Shown here in pieces: positions 43,217 through 51,964 of a stretch of 64,000 bases of DNA. A program made the position numbers and the translations under genes. Within the stretch, counting starts at the first letter, position 1, and each line of letters starts with the position of its first letter. The notes under the pieces are model-generated. The model was not told the origin of the DNA and made no database searches. It worked only from the letters and a program-made list of their open reading frames with translations. Origin of the DNA: Leptolyngbya iicbica LK (GTDB taxonomy: Bacteria > Cyanobacteriota > Cyanobacteriia > Phormidesmidales > Phormidesmidaceae); NCBI RefSeq assembly GCF_004212215.1, contig NZ_QVFV01000006.1, positions 182,805-246,804 of the forward strand, in the 5' to 3' direction.

Positions 43217-43426
43217 GTGATATTACAACCCGATTATCCCCAAATTATTTGGTCATTTGAATATCGCGGCTGGACACTCGAAGTTGACCGTAGCGACACC
43301 GACGGTCAGGAAGTATATGCCGTTTGGGCAAATAATAGTGTCGGATGCGCGATCGCGGTGCCCCGAGCAACGACGAAAGAAGAAGCAATTCGACGCGGGA
43401 AGCAGTACGTAGACCGCCGCCTCTAA
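43217..43426 (+). CDS. Small conserved cyanobacterial protein of unknown function
   Basis: From GTG 43217 (TTG 43211 is also possible) the product has 69 residues: QPDYPQIIWSFEYRGWTLEV, then D-R-S-D, VYAVWANNSVGCAIAVP and a basic C-terminal helix EEAIRRGKQYVDRRL. The Y-R-G-W-x-L-E-V and A-V-W-A-N strands suggest a compact beta-beta-alpha fold. I believe similar short proteins are widespread in cyanobacteria, but I cannot name the family. Confidence 0.6.
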   Translation: MILQPDYPQIIWSFEYRGWTLEVDRSDTDGQEVYAVWANNSVGCAIAVPRATTKEEAIRRGKQYVDRRL

Positions 43427-43804
43427 AAGTTCGCCGCCTCTTAACGCCTACTTTTAACAAGCTGACCGCAGGCCCTTTTCGTTCAAATACAATCACTGGA
43501 TGCTCTGGCTATGGCTTGCCGCGATCGCGACGCAGCCGCCTGCAGCCGGGTCAAAGTCTCCACCGCCACACATTGGGATTTTGGCCAGGATATCTCCGGT
43601 CTGGACTACACCATCGCGATCGCCCCCAGGCGAGGCCGCTGCTCATCCCGGCAAACTGACGTCTTGTCGTCTTGTAGCAGAACTGTCGTTTTCGCCTATC
43701 ATTTATGTGCACCAGATGAGGCGTTACCGCCACGCTGCCGCTAAGTTCAGCTCAGTGATGTGGGTACCCTCGTGAATGATGATCACCCGACACTAGGTAC
43801 TGTC
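43427..43804. other. Gap before the zinc-ribbon FHA gene
   Basis: Three overlapping frames cross this 378-bp stretch, but all have Arg/Ser/Pro-rich shadow-like composition. HIP1-rich words occur. I see no RNA structure or repeat. Confidence 0.45.
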
Positions 43805-44626
43805 ATGATCGTTTGCCCTAACTGTAATCATCAAAATCCTGATGGTGCAGTCCAGTGTGAGGCTTGCTATACCCCCTTGCCAGTGCTGGCGACTTGCCCC
43901 AGTTGCCAAGCAACAGTGCAGTCAGACGCAAGCTTTTGTGGGCAATGTGGGTTTGACCTCAGGACGGTGAGCCCTGCGGCCAGTCAATCGGCGAGTACTG
44001 TGCCCAGTGCGGAGAGCGCTAGTGAACCAGATTACGAAGCCACGGTGCCCGGCATTGATGACGATGTCGAAATTCCTGAATTGTTGCCGCCCGAGCCCTT
44101 AATCGCAACGGCCCCGGCTGCCCCCCCGACCGAAGCGGCCAGCCCGCCAGGACCACCACCGCCCCTGCCCGAGACACCCCCCAGTATTGCGGCACCGCTT
44201 GAGAACGGGCCAAATGAGCCCATGACGGCTCCGCCGGCACCTTTACCAACCAGTCCGGGGGCCGGAGCGGCAAATCTGGGTTCAACGCAGCTACAAATTA
44301 ATCAAGCCAAGCTGTTGCACGTTCAGACCAACACGACGCTGGAGCTACCGCCGCAGTTAACCATCATTCATCTGGGGAAGCCCAACGATCGCATTCCCCC
44401 AACCATTGACGTGTCAGGGTTCCCTGATTCAGAAATTGTTTCACGGGTCCACGCCAACCTTCGAGTTGAGGGCGACATCTACTACATTGAAGACGTGGGC
44501 AGCTCTAACGGCACCTATGTCAACAACATGCCGTTACCCCCAGGTAACCGTCACCGACTGCGGGCGGGCGATCGCATCGCCCTGGGTAAAGGAGATAAAG
44601 TTACTTTTATTTTCCAGTCTGGCTAA
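43805..44626 (+). CDS. Zinc-ribbon and FHA-domain protein
   Basis: From ATG 43805 (MIVCPNCNHQNPDGAVQCEA) the protein has 273 residues. The first 52 residues hold a double zinc ribbon with four CxxC pairs (CPNC, CEAC, CPSC, CGQC). A long Pro/Ala/Glu linker follows. An FHA domain (about 180-270) has IHLGKPNDRIPPTIDVSGF, EIVSRVHANL and VGSSNGTYVNN, including the Ser-Arg-x-His and Asn residues that bind phosphothreonine. It should read out Ser/Thr kinase signalling. It is followed by a second FHA protein and an LRAT-like protein on the same strand, with gaps of 58-67 and 31 bp. Confidence 0.9.
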   Translation: MIVCPNCNHQNPDGAVQCEACYTPLPVLATCPSCQATVQSDASFCGQCGFDLRTVSPAASQSASTVPSAESASEPDYEATVPGIDDDVEIPELLPPEPLIATAPAAPPTEAASPPGPPPPLPETPPSIAAPLENGPNEPMTAPPAPLPTSPGAGAANLGSTQLQINQAKLLHVQTNTTLELPPQLTIIHLGKPNDRIPPTIDVSGFPDSEIVSRVHANLRVEGDIYYIEDVGSSNGTYVNNMPLPPGNRHRLRAGDRIALGKGDKVTFIFQSG

Positions 44627-44684
44627 GTAGTTTACGCTTAAGCTAATTTCCAGCTCATGCCAGCAGTTTGCTATCGCCTATAGG

Positions 44685-45155
44685 TTGAGAGATGTGATTA
44701 CTCTTTCGCTGCTACATCCTCTGAATAAAAAACCCGTCCAGCACTGGACGTTCGAAGAAGACTCCGTCATTCGAATTGGTCGCTCTACCGAAAATCAGGT
44801 GGTGCTCTACAGTGCCGTGGTCTCTCGCCATCATGTGGAATTGCGGCAAACGGATGCCGGTTGGGAGATTGTGAATCTCGGCACCAACGGCACTTACCTG
44901 GATGGTAAGCGGGTGGCCCAAGCGATCGCGGAAGATGGAATGGTGATTCGGCTGGCGCGTTCTGGCCCCAACATTCAAATCAACATCAGCCAAGAGGCCC
45001 CCGACTCGATGAAGGCATTGCGCCAACTGCAATCCAACGCCGAGAGTCGCACCAAGGTCGAGTTTAACGACACCCATTCCGCTGATGCCCATCCGACCCG
45101 CATTGATCCAGATCACAAGACCACTTCCGAGACATCGCCCTCTGTGCAGTCTTAA
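44685..45155 (+). CDS. FHA-domain protein
   Basis: The 156-residue product starts at TTG 44685 or GTG 44694 (VITLSLLHPL). The FHA domain spans about 1-100 with VIRIGRSTENQVVLYSAVVS, RHHVELRQ and LGTNGTYLDGKRV, and keeps the phosphothreonine contacts. The remainder is a polar tail rich in Thr/Ser/Asp that may itself be phosphorylated. It lies between the zinc-ribbon FHA gene and the LRAT-PspA-like gene and is probably co-transcribed with them. Confidence 0.88.
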   Translation: MRDVITLSLLHPLNKKPVQHWTFEEDSVIRIGRSTENQVVLYSAVVSRHHVELRQTDAGWEIVNLGTNGTYLDGKRVAQAIAEDGMVIRLARSGPNIQINISQEAPDSMKALRQLQSNAESRTKVEFNDTHSADAHPTRIDPDHKTTSETSPSVQS

Positions 45156-45186
45156 CGCCAACGTGTTGTGAGCCGGGAGATGAGCC

Positions 45187-45882
45187 ATGGCGCTAGGTGA
45201 CCAGGTCTACGCGATGCGTGAGGTGGCGGGGGTGCCGGGCGTCTATGAGCACCACGGCATCGACTGTGGCCCCGATGCCATCGTTCATTACTACAAAGGG
45301 GGCGACGTCCCCACTGTTACCAGCACCCCAAGGGACTTGTTTGCGCGGGGGGGCCGAATTTTTGTGAAGCCGCGATCGCTGGCTTTTTTGCCGCACATCG
45401 TGGTGCAGCGGGCCCAGAGTCGGTTAGGCGAACAGCGCTACGACCTGCTGACCAACAACTGCGAACATTTTGCCAACTGGTGCAAAACGGGCCGCAACGA
45501 CTGTGAACAACTGGCAGGCTTTGGGTTACAAATCGATCGCTATAACTTGCCCGACTTGCGCCGCTTGATCGAGGGTACCGCCAGCGATCGCGCCCCAGAC
45601 GAAGCCATTGCCCTTTTTCACGATGCCTTGGGTAATATCGCCGCCGCCCACCAAACCCTCAAGCGCGAATATGACCAGGCCCGTCAGGATATGGACACCT
45701 GGGAACGGGTGGCAGCGGCCGCTTTGCAGCGCGATCGCGAAGACCTGGCCCGCGCCGCCCTGCATCGCAAAGTGGCCGCCAAGAAAAAGGTGGATCACCT
45801 CACTGAGCAACTCACGGAGCTGGTCGATGTGCAGCTAACCTTGGAGCGCAATCGCCTGCGGGCCGCTGAGCGCTCCTCCTGA
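45187..45882 (+). CDS. LRAT-domain protein with a PspA-like coiled-coil tail
   Basis: The 231-residue protein begins with an LRAT/NlpC-P60-like domain: MALGDQVYAMREVAGVPGVY, EHHGIDCGPDAIVHY with the catalytic His, and LLTNNCEHFANWCKTG with the catalytic Cys. From about residue 130 a charged alpha-helical coiled coil follows, whose segment ALQRDREDLARAALHRK closely resembles PspA/Vipp1 (IM30) helices. LRAT enzymes are lipid acyltransferases or thioester hydrolases; PspA binds stressed membranes. The fusion suggests an acyltransferase or protease-like enzyme brought to membranes. The two FHA genes in front hint at kinase control. Both conclusions are inference. Confidence 0.82.
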   Translation: MALGDQVYAMREVAGVPGVYEHHGIDCGPDAIVHYYKGGDVPTVTSTPRDLFARGGRIFVKPRSLAFLPHIVVQRAQSRLGEQRYDLLTNNCEHFANWCKTGRNDCEQLAGFGLQIDRYNLPDLRRLIEGTASDRAPDEAIALFHDALGNIAAAHQTLKREYDQARQDMDTWERVAAAALQRDREDLARAALHRKVAAKKKVDHLTEQLTELVDVQLTLERNRLRAAERSS

Positions 45883-46121
45883 GCGTTTGCGCAGAGAATT
45901 GGTCGGACAGGCTGCCAGTCTGCCTCCATCGCCCACCCATTAAAGGCGATAAGGCACTTTAGGACAGCCAGGATGGCCATCCAACAAGAGCACATTACAA
46001 GCGCCCCAGAACGGCATTACCAAACCCTTACAGGATTCGGCTTGGGAGAGGGCTTTGGGGAGAAGATTCAGGCAGGGCTAAACGCATACGACGGCGGTTC
46101 CCACTGATTAAATCCCCCTGC

Positions 46122-47153
46122 TTAAAGCGCGAGCCCAGGCCACTCTGACATTGGCAGCTCGGTGGTGACACGGTGCATGCCAGCGGCGGCAAAACGCGCA
46201 TAAGCTTCATCGGCAGCATCGGTGAAGTCCACCACGTCGGGCACCACGACGGGAGACGTGCAGTCTTCCAGCAGATACACTTTTTGCGCCAGTTGTGGAT
46301 CGCGGGCGTTGATTTCCGTCAGGAGATCTTCTACCGACCAGGCCACACAGTGACTCTTAGCCTGACCCGCCACCACGATCGCATCAAAATCCAGCAGCTT
46401 GTCGGTAAATCGCTGATTCTTGCGAGCGATCGCGCTCCCTTGACTGTCTTCCAACACTTCAGGACTCAGGACAGAATAGTTTTCCGTCAGGGGATTGCTG
46501 CCCTTGACTTCATACAAGGTCGGACTGTGGCGGGCGATGGAATGAAAGAAACAAGCTTCTTCAATGGCGGACACGAGGGCGTGCCCAATGCCCCCCAACA
46601 TGGAATGGTACGGCCAAATCGTGAGGGGATATTTGCTGTCGTAGGTGAGCCGCCGGGTATAGTGCAGCGCAAACTCTTGCAAATCTTCGACCGCCATGTA
46701 GGGGGCCATCTCCGGATTGACCTGCCATTTTCCGGCCACCACGTCGTCGTAGCTGATCATGGTCATCGGTGCGGGGGGATTGCCCTGACTGTCAAGCCAG
46801 AATAAGGGATGGAAAATTTGGGCAGCGGTGTGAGTATCCAGAGTCGGGGCGATCGCGGTAATGACGCCCAAGTTTTGGTAGATGAACTGACACAATCGGC
46901 GATTGTCGTTCAGTGCGCCCTGGCCCGATCGCCCGCCCACATACAGTTCAAACTCAGGTAGGCAGAACGTATTTTGCACGTCAATGAGTAAGAGACATAG
47001 TCGTAGCGGATCTTGACTCGCAGGAGCAATGTCTTGCTGTTGAGCCCAGGCACGGGCCGCGATCGCCCGTTCTTGATAGGGCACACGATAGACCTGCGTC
47101 ACTTGGTCAGCTTGGACAAAATCGGGGACCGGAAGGGTGGTAACAGGGGGCAT
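46122..47153 (-). CDS. Isochorismatase-like cysteine hydrolase
   Basis: The 343-residue protein has the nicotinamidase/isochorismatase catalytic set: Asp in LLLIDVQNTFCLPEFELYVG, a Lys region near SYDDVVAGKWQVN, and Cys in VAGQAKSHCVAWSVEDL. It is longer than a simple nicotinamidase (about 200 residues), with an N-terminal extension of about 50 residues and an insert around TLDTHTAAQIFHPLFWLD. It could hydrolyse nicotinamide or another amide. It faces the LOG gene divergently across 242 bp. Confidence 0.82.
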   Translation of the reverse strand: MPPVTTLPVPDFVQADQVTQVYRVPYQERAIAARAWAQQQDIAPASQDPLRLCLLLIDVQNTFCLPEFELYVGGRSGQGALNDNRRLCQFIYQNLGVITAIAPTLDTHTAAQIFHPLFWLDSQGNPPAPMTMISYDDVVAGKWQVNPEMAPYMAVEDLQEFALHYTRRLTYDSKYPLTIWPYHSMLGGIGHALVSAIEEACFFHSIARHSPTLYEVKGSNPLTENYSVLSPEVLEDSQGSAIARKNQRFTDKLLDFDAIVVAGQAKSHCVAWSVEDLLTEINARDPQLAQKVYLLEDCTSPVVVPDVVDFTDAADEAYARFAAAGMHRVTTELPMSEWPGLAL

Positions 47154-47395
47154 AGTAGAAGTCCGAGACTACAAATCAGCAATCTGGACTAATCGCGATC
47201 GCGCCCGCGCTGGGGGCATCACCACAAAGAGACAAAAGATTGCCGTGATGGTGATTAACTTAGCAATTTCCACACCGATCAGCGATGTACTCTGCAACTG
47301 CTCAGGCTTGAGGCATCGTCGGTTAAAAATCGTAGCGCTGCCCGTTATAAGCGAAAGTCAACCGCCATAATGTGTCCTAAATAGCGCCAAAGTTT

Positions 47396-48136
47396 GTGAG
47401 TCAGTTTTCTTCGTCCGACAATTTACCCCGTCCCGCCTCAGAAAGCGTTCCTGTTCAGAATCACGAGGCTACATTCGACATCATTCAAGCATCCGTGCTG
47501 GGACTGTGGGAAGTCGTGAATAATCTCACGCGCATTCGCCCCACGAAGCGCGATCGCTATCGGGTCACCATCTTTGGCTCGGCCCGCATGCAGTCTGAAG
47601 ATGCTCTCTATGCAGGAGTGCGCCAACTCGCCAGCGAACTCACCCTCCTGGGCTGCGACATCATTACTGGGGGCGGCCCAGGGCTCATGCAAGCCGCCAA
47701 TGAAGGCAGTGTCATCGCTGACCCCGAAGATCTCACCCGGTCCATTGGCATTCGCGTCGCGCTGGAGTTTGAGCAGGCGGGCAATCCATTTATCGAAGAA
47801 ATGTACAGCCACCGGACGTTTTTTTCGCGGCTACACCATTTCGTGCTGATTTCGGATGCGTTTGTGGTGGTGCCGGGTGGCATCGGCACTAGCTTAGAAG
47901 CGTTGATGATTTGGCAACTGTTGCAGGTCCGCAAACTGCACCAAACGCCGCTGATTTTCGTCGGCGATATGTGGGCCGACTTGGTGAGTTGGGTCGATCG
48001 CTACATGATCCAGCGGGCGCCCGCCCTGGCCGATCCCGCCGATTTATCCATTCCCCAATGTGTCACAGACTGCGAGGCCGCGATCGCCCTGCTCAAAGCC
48101 TCCCATGCCCAATGGCAACAGCGTTCGGAGCCCTAA
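47396..48136 (+). CDS. LOG-family protein
   Basis: The 246-residue protein starts at GTG 47396. It has a Rossmann fold with VTIFGSARM, IITGGGPGLMQAANEG, and the signature FVVVPGGIGTSLEALMIWQL that contains PGGxGTxxE. The LOG family includes phosphoribohydrolases that release cytokinin-like bases and proteins once annotated as lysine decarboxylases. An N-terminal extension of about 50 residues precedes the core. It lies 10 bp before the PIN-PhoH gene and is probably co-transcribed with it. Confidence 0.88.
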   Translation: MSQFSSSDNLPRPASESVPVQNHEATFDIIQASVLGLWEVVNNLTRIRPTKRDRYRVTIFGSARMQSEDALYAGVRQLASELTLLGCDIITGGGPGLMQAANEGSVIADPEDLTRSIGIRVALEFEQAGNPFIEEMYSHRTFFSRLHHFVLISDAFVVVPGGIGTSLEALMIWQLLQVRKLHQTPLIFVGDMWADLVSWVDRYMIQRAPALADPADLSIPQCVTDCEAAIALLKASHAQWQQRSEP

Positions 48137-48146
48137 TAACTGACTT

Positions 48147-49475
48147 ATGAAAAAGGTTTTTCTGCTCGATACCAATGTGCTGCTGCATGACCCAGAGGCC
48201 ATGCGGCGGTTTCAGGATAATGATGTGGTGTTGCCCATCACTGTGATTGAGGAACTCGATCGCTTCAAAAAGCAGCCCGACATGGTGGGACGCAATGCCC
48301 GCCATACCTCGCGGCTCTTGGATGAGTTACGCCGCACGGGCAATCTGACAGAGGGGATTCCCGTGAGTCCGGCTGGCGGCACCCTCAAGGTGGTGCTGTG
48401 TCACCGGGAGACGTTGCAAAAACTACCGGTGGAATTAGAAGGCGATAAAGGCGACAACGCCATTTTGGCCGTCGGGCTGGAGCTCAAACAGCACTGCCAA
48501 TGTCCCGTCATTTTAGTCAGCAAAGACACCAACTTGCGGATTAAAGCCGATGCCCTGGCCTTGGCCGCTGAAGATTATGAAACCGACAAAGTGGATGTCG
48601 AAGAGCTGTATAGCGGTGCCTGTGAGCTCTCGACAACGCCGGATCAAATCGATCAGTTTTATGCCCATAAGACCCTCGATCTGCCCGAGGCAGTGTACCC
48701 CCATCAGGCGGTGACCCTGGTGGATGTGACCAAGCCAGACCACACGGCGATCTCGATCGCCGACAGTCGCGGGCAGTCGCTCCAAGCCTTAACCCGGCAA
48801 CCCAAAGAGGGCATTTTGCACATTCGCCCGCGCAATCGCGAGCAAGCCTTTGCTTTAGAACTGCTGCTGGATGATGCCGTCCCGTTAGTGACTTTGGAAG
48901 GGAAGGCGGGGACGGGGAAAACCCTACTAGCGATCGCGGCAGGGCTGCATCAAGTCATCAACGAAAAGCACTACACCCGACTGTTAATCTCGCGCCCCAT
49001 TGTGCCCATGGGCCGTGATTTGGGATATCTGCCCGGCGACATTGGCGAAAAACTCAGCCCCTGGATGCAGCCCCTGTACGACAATTTTGACTTGATTTTT
49101 GGCACCACCGACTCCACTAATAAGCCCGCCCACTGGCGACGGGGCCACGAAGAATTGATGGAGCGGGGCTTACTGCAAATCGAGCCGCTGACCTACATTC
49201 GTGGGCGCAGCATTCCCAAGCAGTTTTTGATTATTGACGAGGCCCAAAACCTGACGCCCCATGAAGTCAAGACCATTCTCACCCGAGCGGGCGAGGGCAC
49301 CAAAATTGTGCTGACGGGCGATGTAGACCAAATCGATAGCCCCTATCTAGATGCGGCTAGCAACGGCATTTCCTACGTGGTGGAGCGGTTCAAAACCGAT
49401 CCCTTGGGCGGGCACATGACGTTGATCAAAGGCGAGCGATCGCTCCTCGCCGAGCGCGCCGCTACTCTGCTGTAA
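48147..49475 (+). CDS. PIN-PhoH fusion protein
   Basis: The 442-residue protein begins with a PIN RNase domain (MKKVFLLDTNVLLHDPEA, ITVIEELDRFKK, conserved Asp residues). A C-terminal PhoH ATPase/helicase follows from about 230: VTLEGKAGTGKTLLAIAAG (Walker A), LISRPIVPMGRDLGYLPGDI and FLIIDEAQNLTPHEVKTIL (Walker B). PIN-PhoH (PhoH2-like) proteins unwind and cleave RNA. The start has no strong ribosome site. Confidence 0.94.
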   Translation: MKKVFLLDTNVLLHDPEAMRRFQDNDVVLPITVIEELDRFKKQPDMVGRNARHTSRLLDELRRTGNLTEGIPVSPAGGTLKVVLCHRETLQKLPVELEGDKGDNAILAVGLELKQHCQCPVILVSKDTNLRIKADALALAAEDYETDKVDVEELYSGACELSTTPDQIDQFYAHKTLDLPEAVYPHQAVTLVDVTKPDHTAISIADSRGQSLQALTRQPKEGILHIRPRNREQAFALELLLDDAVPLVTLEGKAGTGKTLLAIAAGLHQVINEKHYTRLLISRPIVPMGRDLGYLPGDIGEKLSPWMQPLYDNFDLIFGTTDSTNKPAHWRRGHEELMERGLLQIEPLTYIRGRSIPKQFLIIDEAQNLTPHEVKTILTRAGEGTKIVLTGDVDQIDSPYLDAASNGISYVVERFKTDPLGGHMTLIKGERSLLAERAATLL

Positions 49476-49567
49476 CTCACCGCCGGGGAAGGTTCCCTTG
49501 TTCTGAGACTTTGACCGTGACGGTTTGGGGAAATCGATAGGGAACCGTCCCCTTTGCCCCTGACTGA

Positions 49568-49768
49568 TATCGCAATCCGCAGTCATGGGCAAAGAGCTCA
49601 AAAGTTTACAGAATGGGCATTGAATCTCAGTGTGAACAGTCGGCTCGGCTGTTCAGGAACAGGCAAGATGCCTGTCCGACAAAACTTGGATTTGATCAAG
49701 CCCCGCTTCCTCAGCCCCTCGTTTTTCTGCCAAGGCGATGAACAGAGCTATCTGCGCAACGCTATAAA
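49568..49768. repeat. Dispersed repeat, copy 2
   Basis: Same block order as 1413-1580: GCAATCCGCAGTCA, a GAACAGTCGGCTCGGCTGTTC palindrome at about 49635, GCAAGATGCCTGTCCGAC, and AACAGAGCTATCTGCGCAAC. It has an extra internal stretch of about 30 bp (TTGGATTTGATCAAGCCCCG). It fills the gap 49476-49784 after the PhoH gene. Confidence 0.75.
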
Positions 49769-49784
49769 AAAGCATTCCTGATGC

Positions 49785-50381
49785 TTAGGCAGTAGCCTGC
49801 AACGCCGCATCGATTTGCTGATACAGCGCGGCTAGCGTGCCCTCGTTATCCAACACCACATCGGCCAGTTCGGCTTTTTGAGCTAAGGGCCACTGATTCT
49901 GAATGCGCTGCTCAGCCGCCGCTGGGGAAAGCTGGTTGCGGGTCATCAGCCGCTGTCGCTGCGTGTCATAGGCACAGGTGACGACCCAGATCTCAGTAAC
50001 CTGATCGGTCAAGTTGGCTTCAAACAGCAGGGGAATCACCTGTACAACCGTGGCCACAGCCGATAAGTTAGCCATGGCCGTGGCAAAGCACTGCCGCACA
50101 TAGGGATGAATTTGCTGCTCTAGCCAGGCTTTCTCAGCCCGATCGCTAAACACAATTTGCCCGAGTTGTGGACGATCTAAGCTGCCGTCTGAACGCAAAA
50201 TCTGGGTGCCGTAGCGAGCCGCGATCGCTCCCAAAATCGGCGAACCCACCTCAACCGCCTGACGGGCATACACATCGGCATCCAGAATCGGCACCCCGTA
50301 CTGCTTTTGCAGATACTCGGCAACGGTAGATTTGCCCGTGGCGATGCCGCCGGTTAGTCCAATGATGCGCTGCTGGCCCAT
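49785..50381 (-). CDS. coaE: Dephospho-CoA kinase
   Basis: The 198-residue protein has the Walker A loop IGLTGGIATGKSTVAEYL. It also has VPILDADVYARQAVEVGSP, a VVTCAYDTQRQRLMTRNQL lid region and a final ADVVLDNEGTLAALYQQ. It phosphorylates the 3' hydroxyl of dephospho-CoA, the last step of CoA synthesis. Its start overlaps the end of hemD by 28 bp, so the two are likely translated from one message. Confidence 0.95.
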   Translation of the reverse strand: MGQQRIIGLTGGIATGKSTVAEYLQKQYGVPILDADVYARQAVEVGSPILGAIAARYGTQILRSDGSLDRPQLGQIVFSDRAEKAWLEQQIHPYVRQCFATAMANLSAVATVVQVIPLLFEANLTDQVTEIWVVTCAYDTQRQRLMTRNQLSPAAAEQRIQNQWPLAQKAELADVVLDNEGTLAALYQQIDAALQATA

Positions 50382-51160
50382 TCCGTAATTGCCTGTGTCA
50401 GTCCTTCCAGGGTATATTCCGCCGCCTCAATATCCACCCGCCCCAGCAGTTCCCGGCAGGTGTCAGACGTTTTGGGACCAATGGAAGCGATCGCGACTTG
50501 CTCCAAATATGCCGTCCAATTGGTTCCCAGTCCCTGCTGCAACAGCTGACAGGTGTGGCGCACCGTCTTAGAACTGGCAAAGGTGATGACGTGGATTTGT
50601 TGCGATTGGAGGGCCGCGATCGCCGCTGGGTCAGGCGTTTGCGGACAGCCCGATTCATAGGCCGGGACTTCTGTCACGGTCGCCCCAGCCGCCGTCATTT
50701 CGTTGACCAAGATCTCTCGTCCACCACTTTCCACCCTGGGAAATAAAAGCTTGCGTCCCTGCACCGATTCCGGAAACGCCGCTACCAACGAATCTGCGAC
50801 AAAATTGGGCGGAATGAAATCGGCCTGATAGCCCTGCTGCTGCAACACACTGGCGGTTTTTTTTCCCACGACGGCTAGCTTTACCGATGCCAACTCTGCC
50901 GGATTGCCCACCGCCGCTAACCGCTGCCAGAAAAAGGTGACCGCATTCGCTGACGTCAAAATTAGCCAGTCGTAGGTGTTGAGATGGGCGATCGCCGCAT
51001 CCAGCGGTTGCCAGGTCGAGGGCGGCCGGATTTCGAGCGCGGGCATTTCTAAAACCTGAATACCTGCCGCTTTTAGGAGGGTGGTGAATTGACTGGATTG
51101 CCCCGCCGATCGCGTCACCAGCGCTGTAATAGAAGCGGGAGCCGACGGTAACCGAGCCAT
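50354..51160 (-). CDS. hemD: Uroporphyrinogen-III synthase
   Basis: From ATG 51160 (MARLPSAPASITALVTR) the protein has 268 residues, the usual length. Weakly conserved HemD features are visible: LEMPALEIRP, YDWLILTSANAVTFFWQRL, KLAVVGKKTASVLQQQGY, LLFPRVESGGREILV and VITFASSKTVRHTCQLL near the C-terminus. It closes the tetrapyrrole ring for heme, chlorophyll and bilins. coaE follows with an overlap. A dispersed-repeat fragment lies upstream. Confidence 0.92.
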   Translation of the reverse strand: MARLPSAPASITALVTRSAGQSSQFTTLLKAAGIQVLEMPALEIRPPSTWQPLDAAIAHLNTYDWLILTSANAVTFFWQRLAAVGNPAELASVKLAVVGKKTASVLQQQGYQADFIPPNFVADSLVAAFPESVQGRKLLFPRVESGGREILVNEMTAAGATVTEVPAYESGCPQTPDPAAIAALQSQQIHVITFASSKTVRHTCQLLQQGLGTNWTAYLEQVAIASIGPKTSDTCRELLGRVDIEAAEYTLEGLTQAITEWASSASLD

Positions 51161-51270
51161 ACATCCAGACAAGCAAACACAGCCTTTTTAGTGTACGGCT
51201 TGTCGGAATGCTGTTGAACACTAGAGCAGATGCTTCCGCCTAACTGCGCTGAGGAATGGGACTTTAATGA

Positions 51271-51332
51271 AGTGTGGACAGCCGTCTCGGCTGTCCCAGA
51301 GCGGTCAAGATGCCTGCCTGACAAGACTTGGA
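51271..51332. repeat. Dispersed repeat, partial copy 3
   Basis: The segment AGTGTGGACAGCCGTCTCGG and following CTGTCCC, then CAAGATGCCTGCCTGACAAG, matches the central part of copies at 1413-1580 and 49568-49768. Its outer blocks are missing. It lies in the region upstream of hemD. Confidence 0.7.
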
Positions 51333-51402
51333 GTTTTATACAATCCTGATTCTGTAAGGTAACTCCCAAGCCCCCTGGTATCCTTAGCCCCAGCGGCGGC
51401 TA

Positions 51403-51795
51403 TCAACACCGCACTTTTTGCTTCGCAACCCACTCTGCATGGCGCTGAATCTTCGGATCGGTTTTAATGCTTTCCAGCGTCGGAAAATGCTTGGCTAAGG
51501 CCATTTCATCGTAATGGTCGTGGATGCCGTCGTGGCACAGTCGACAAATCCAGACGCCCTGATTTAACTCCGCTTTGGAATAAGCCTTCTTAAAGCGAGT
51601 GCGGCGGTGCAGCTTTTTGGGAATCAGGTGATGAAAGGTGAGCTTGAGCGATCGCCCACAGAGCGGACATTCTCCAAAACAAGCAGTGGCCACAGTGATC
51701 GGTAATGCTCTCGACAGCGATGTTGGCTTCTCAATTGCCAACTCGAAACATTTGCAGTGTAACGCTAGTAGACGGCTCAGCTCTAACGAGGGCAC
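51403..51795 (-). CDS. HNH endonuclease
   Basis: The 130-residue protein has a small HNH motif: ECPLCGRSLKLTFHHLIPKK (CxxC and HH), a linker, then WICRLCHDGIHDHYDE (CxxC and C-terminal His). The two Cys pairs would bind structural zinc and the HH would bind the metal. The start is GTG 51795. It could be part of a restriction or homing system, but no partner gene is next to it. Confidence 0.85.
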   Translation of the reverse strand: MPSLELSRLLALHCKCFELAIEKPTSLSRALPITVATACFGECPLCGRSLKLTFHHLIPKKLHRRTRFKKAYSKAELNQGVWICRLCHDGIHDHYDEMALAKHFPTLESIKTDPKIQRHAEWVAKQKVRC

Positions 51796-51838
51796 ATGCT
51801 GGTGGTGGGCGATCGCCGGACCACTCTCCGGCGACCAA

Positions 51839-51904
51839 ACTCTCAGTTAGCCATTGCCCCGGGATACATCCGTTGATTAACCGGGGCAATGGCTAACTGA
51901 GAGT
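51839..51904. repeat. Inverted repeat with 24-bp perfect arms
   Basis: The arm ACTCTCAGTTAGCCATTGCC and following CCGG (51839-51862) is exactly complementary to 51881-51904, with an 18-bp spacer. It lies between the HNH gene start and the Uma2 gene end. With no T-run on either side, it is probably a small palindromic mobile element rather than a terminator. Confidence 0.85.
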
Positions 51905-51964
51905 GATCAGACTGCAATCTTGCAACCCGTCAGCAGATCTTGTCCCAGCTCCGCATCTATTGAT

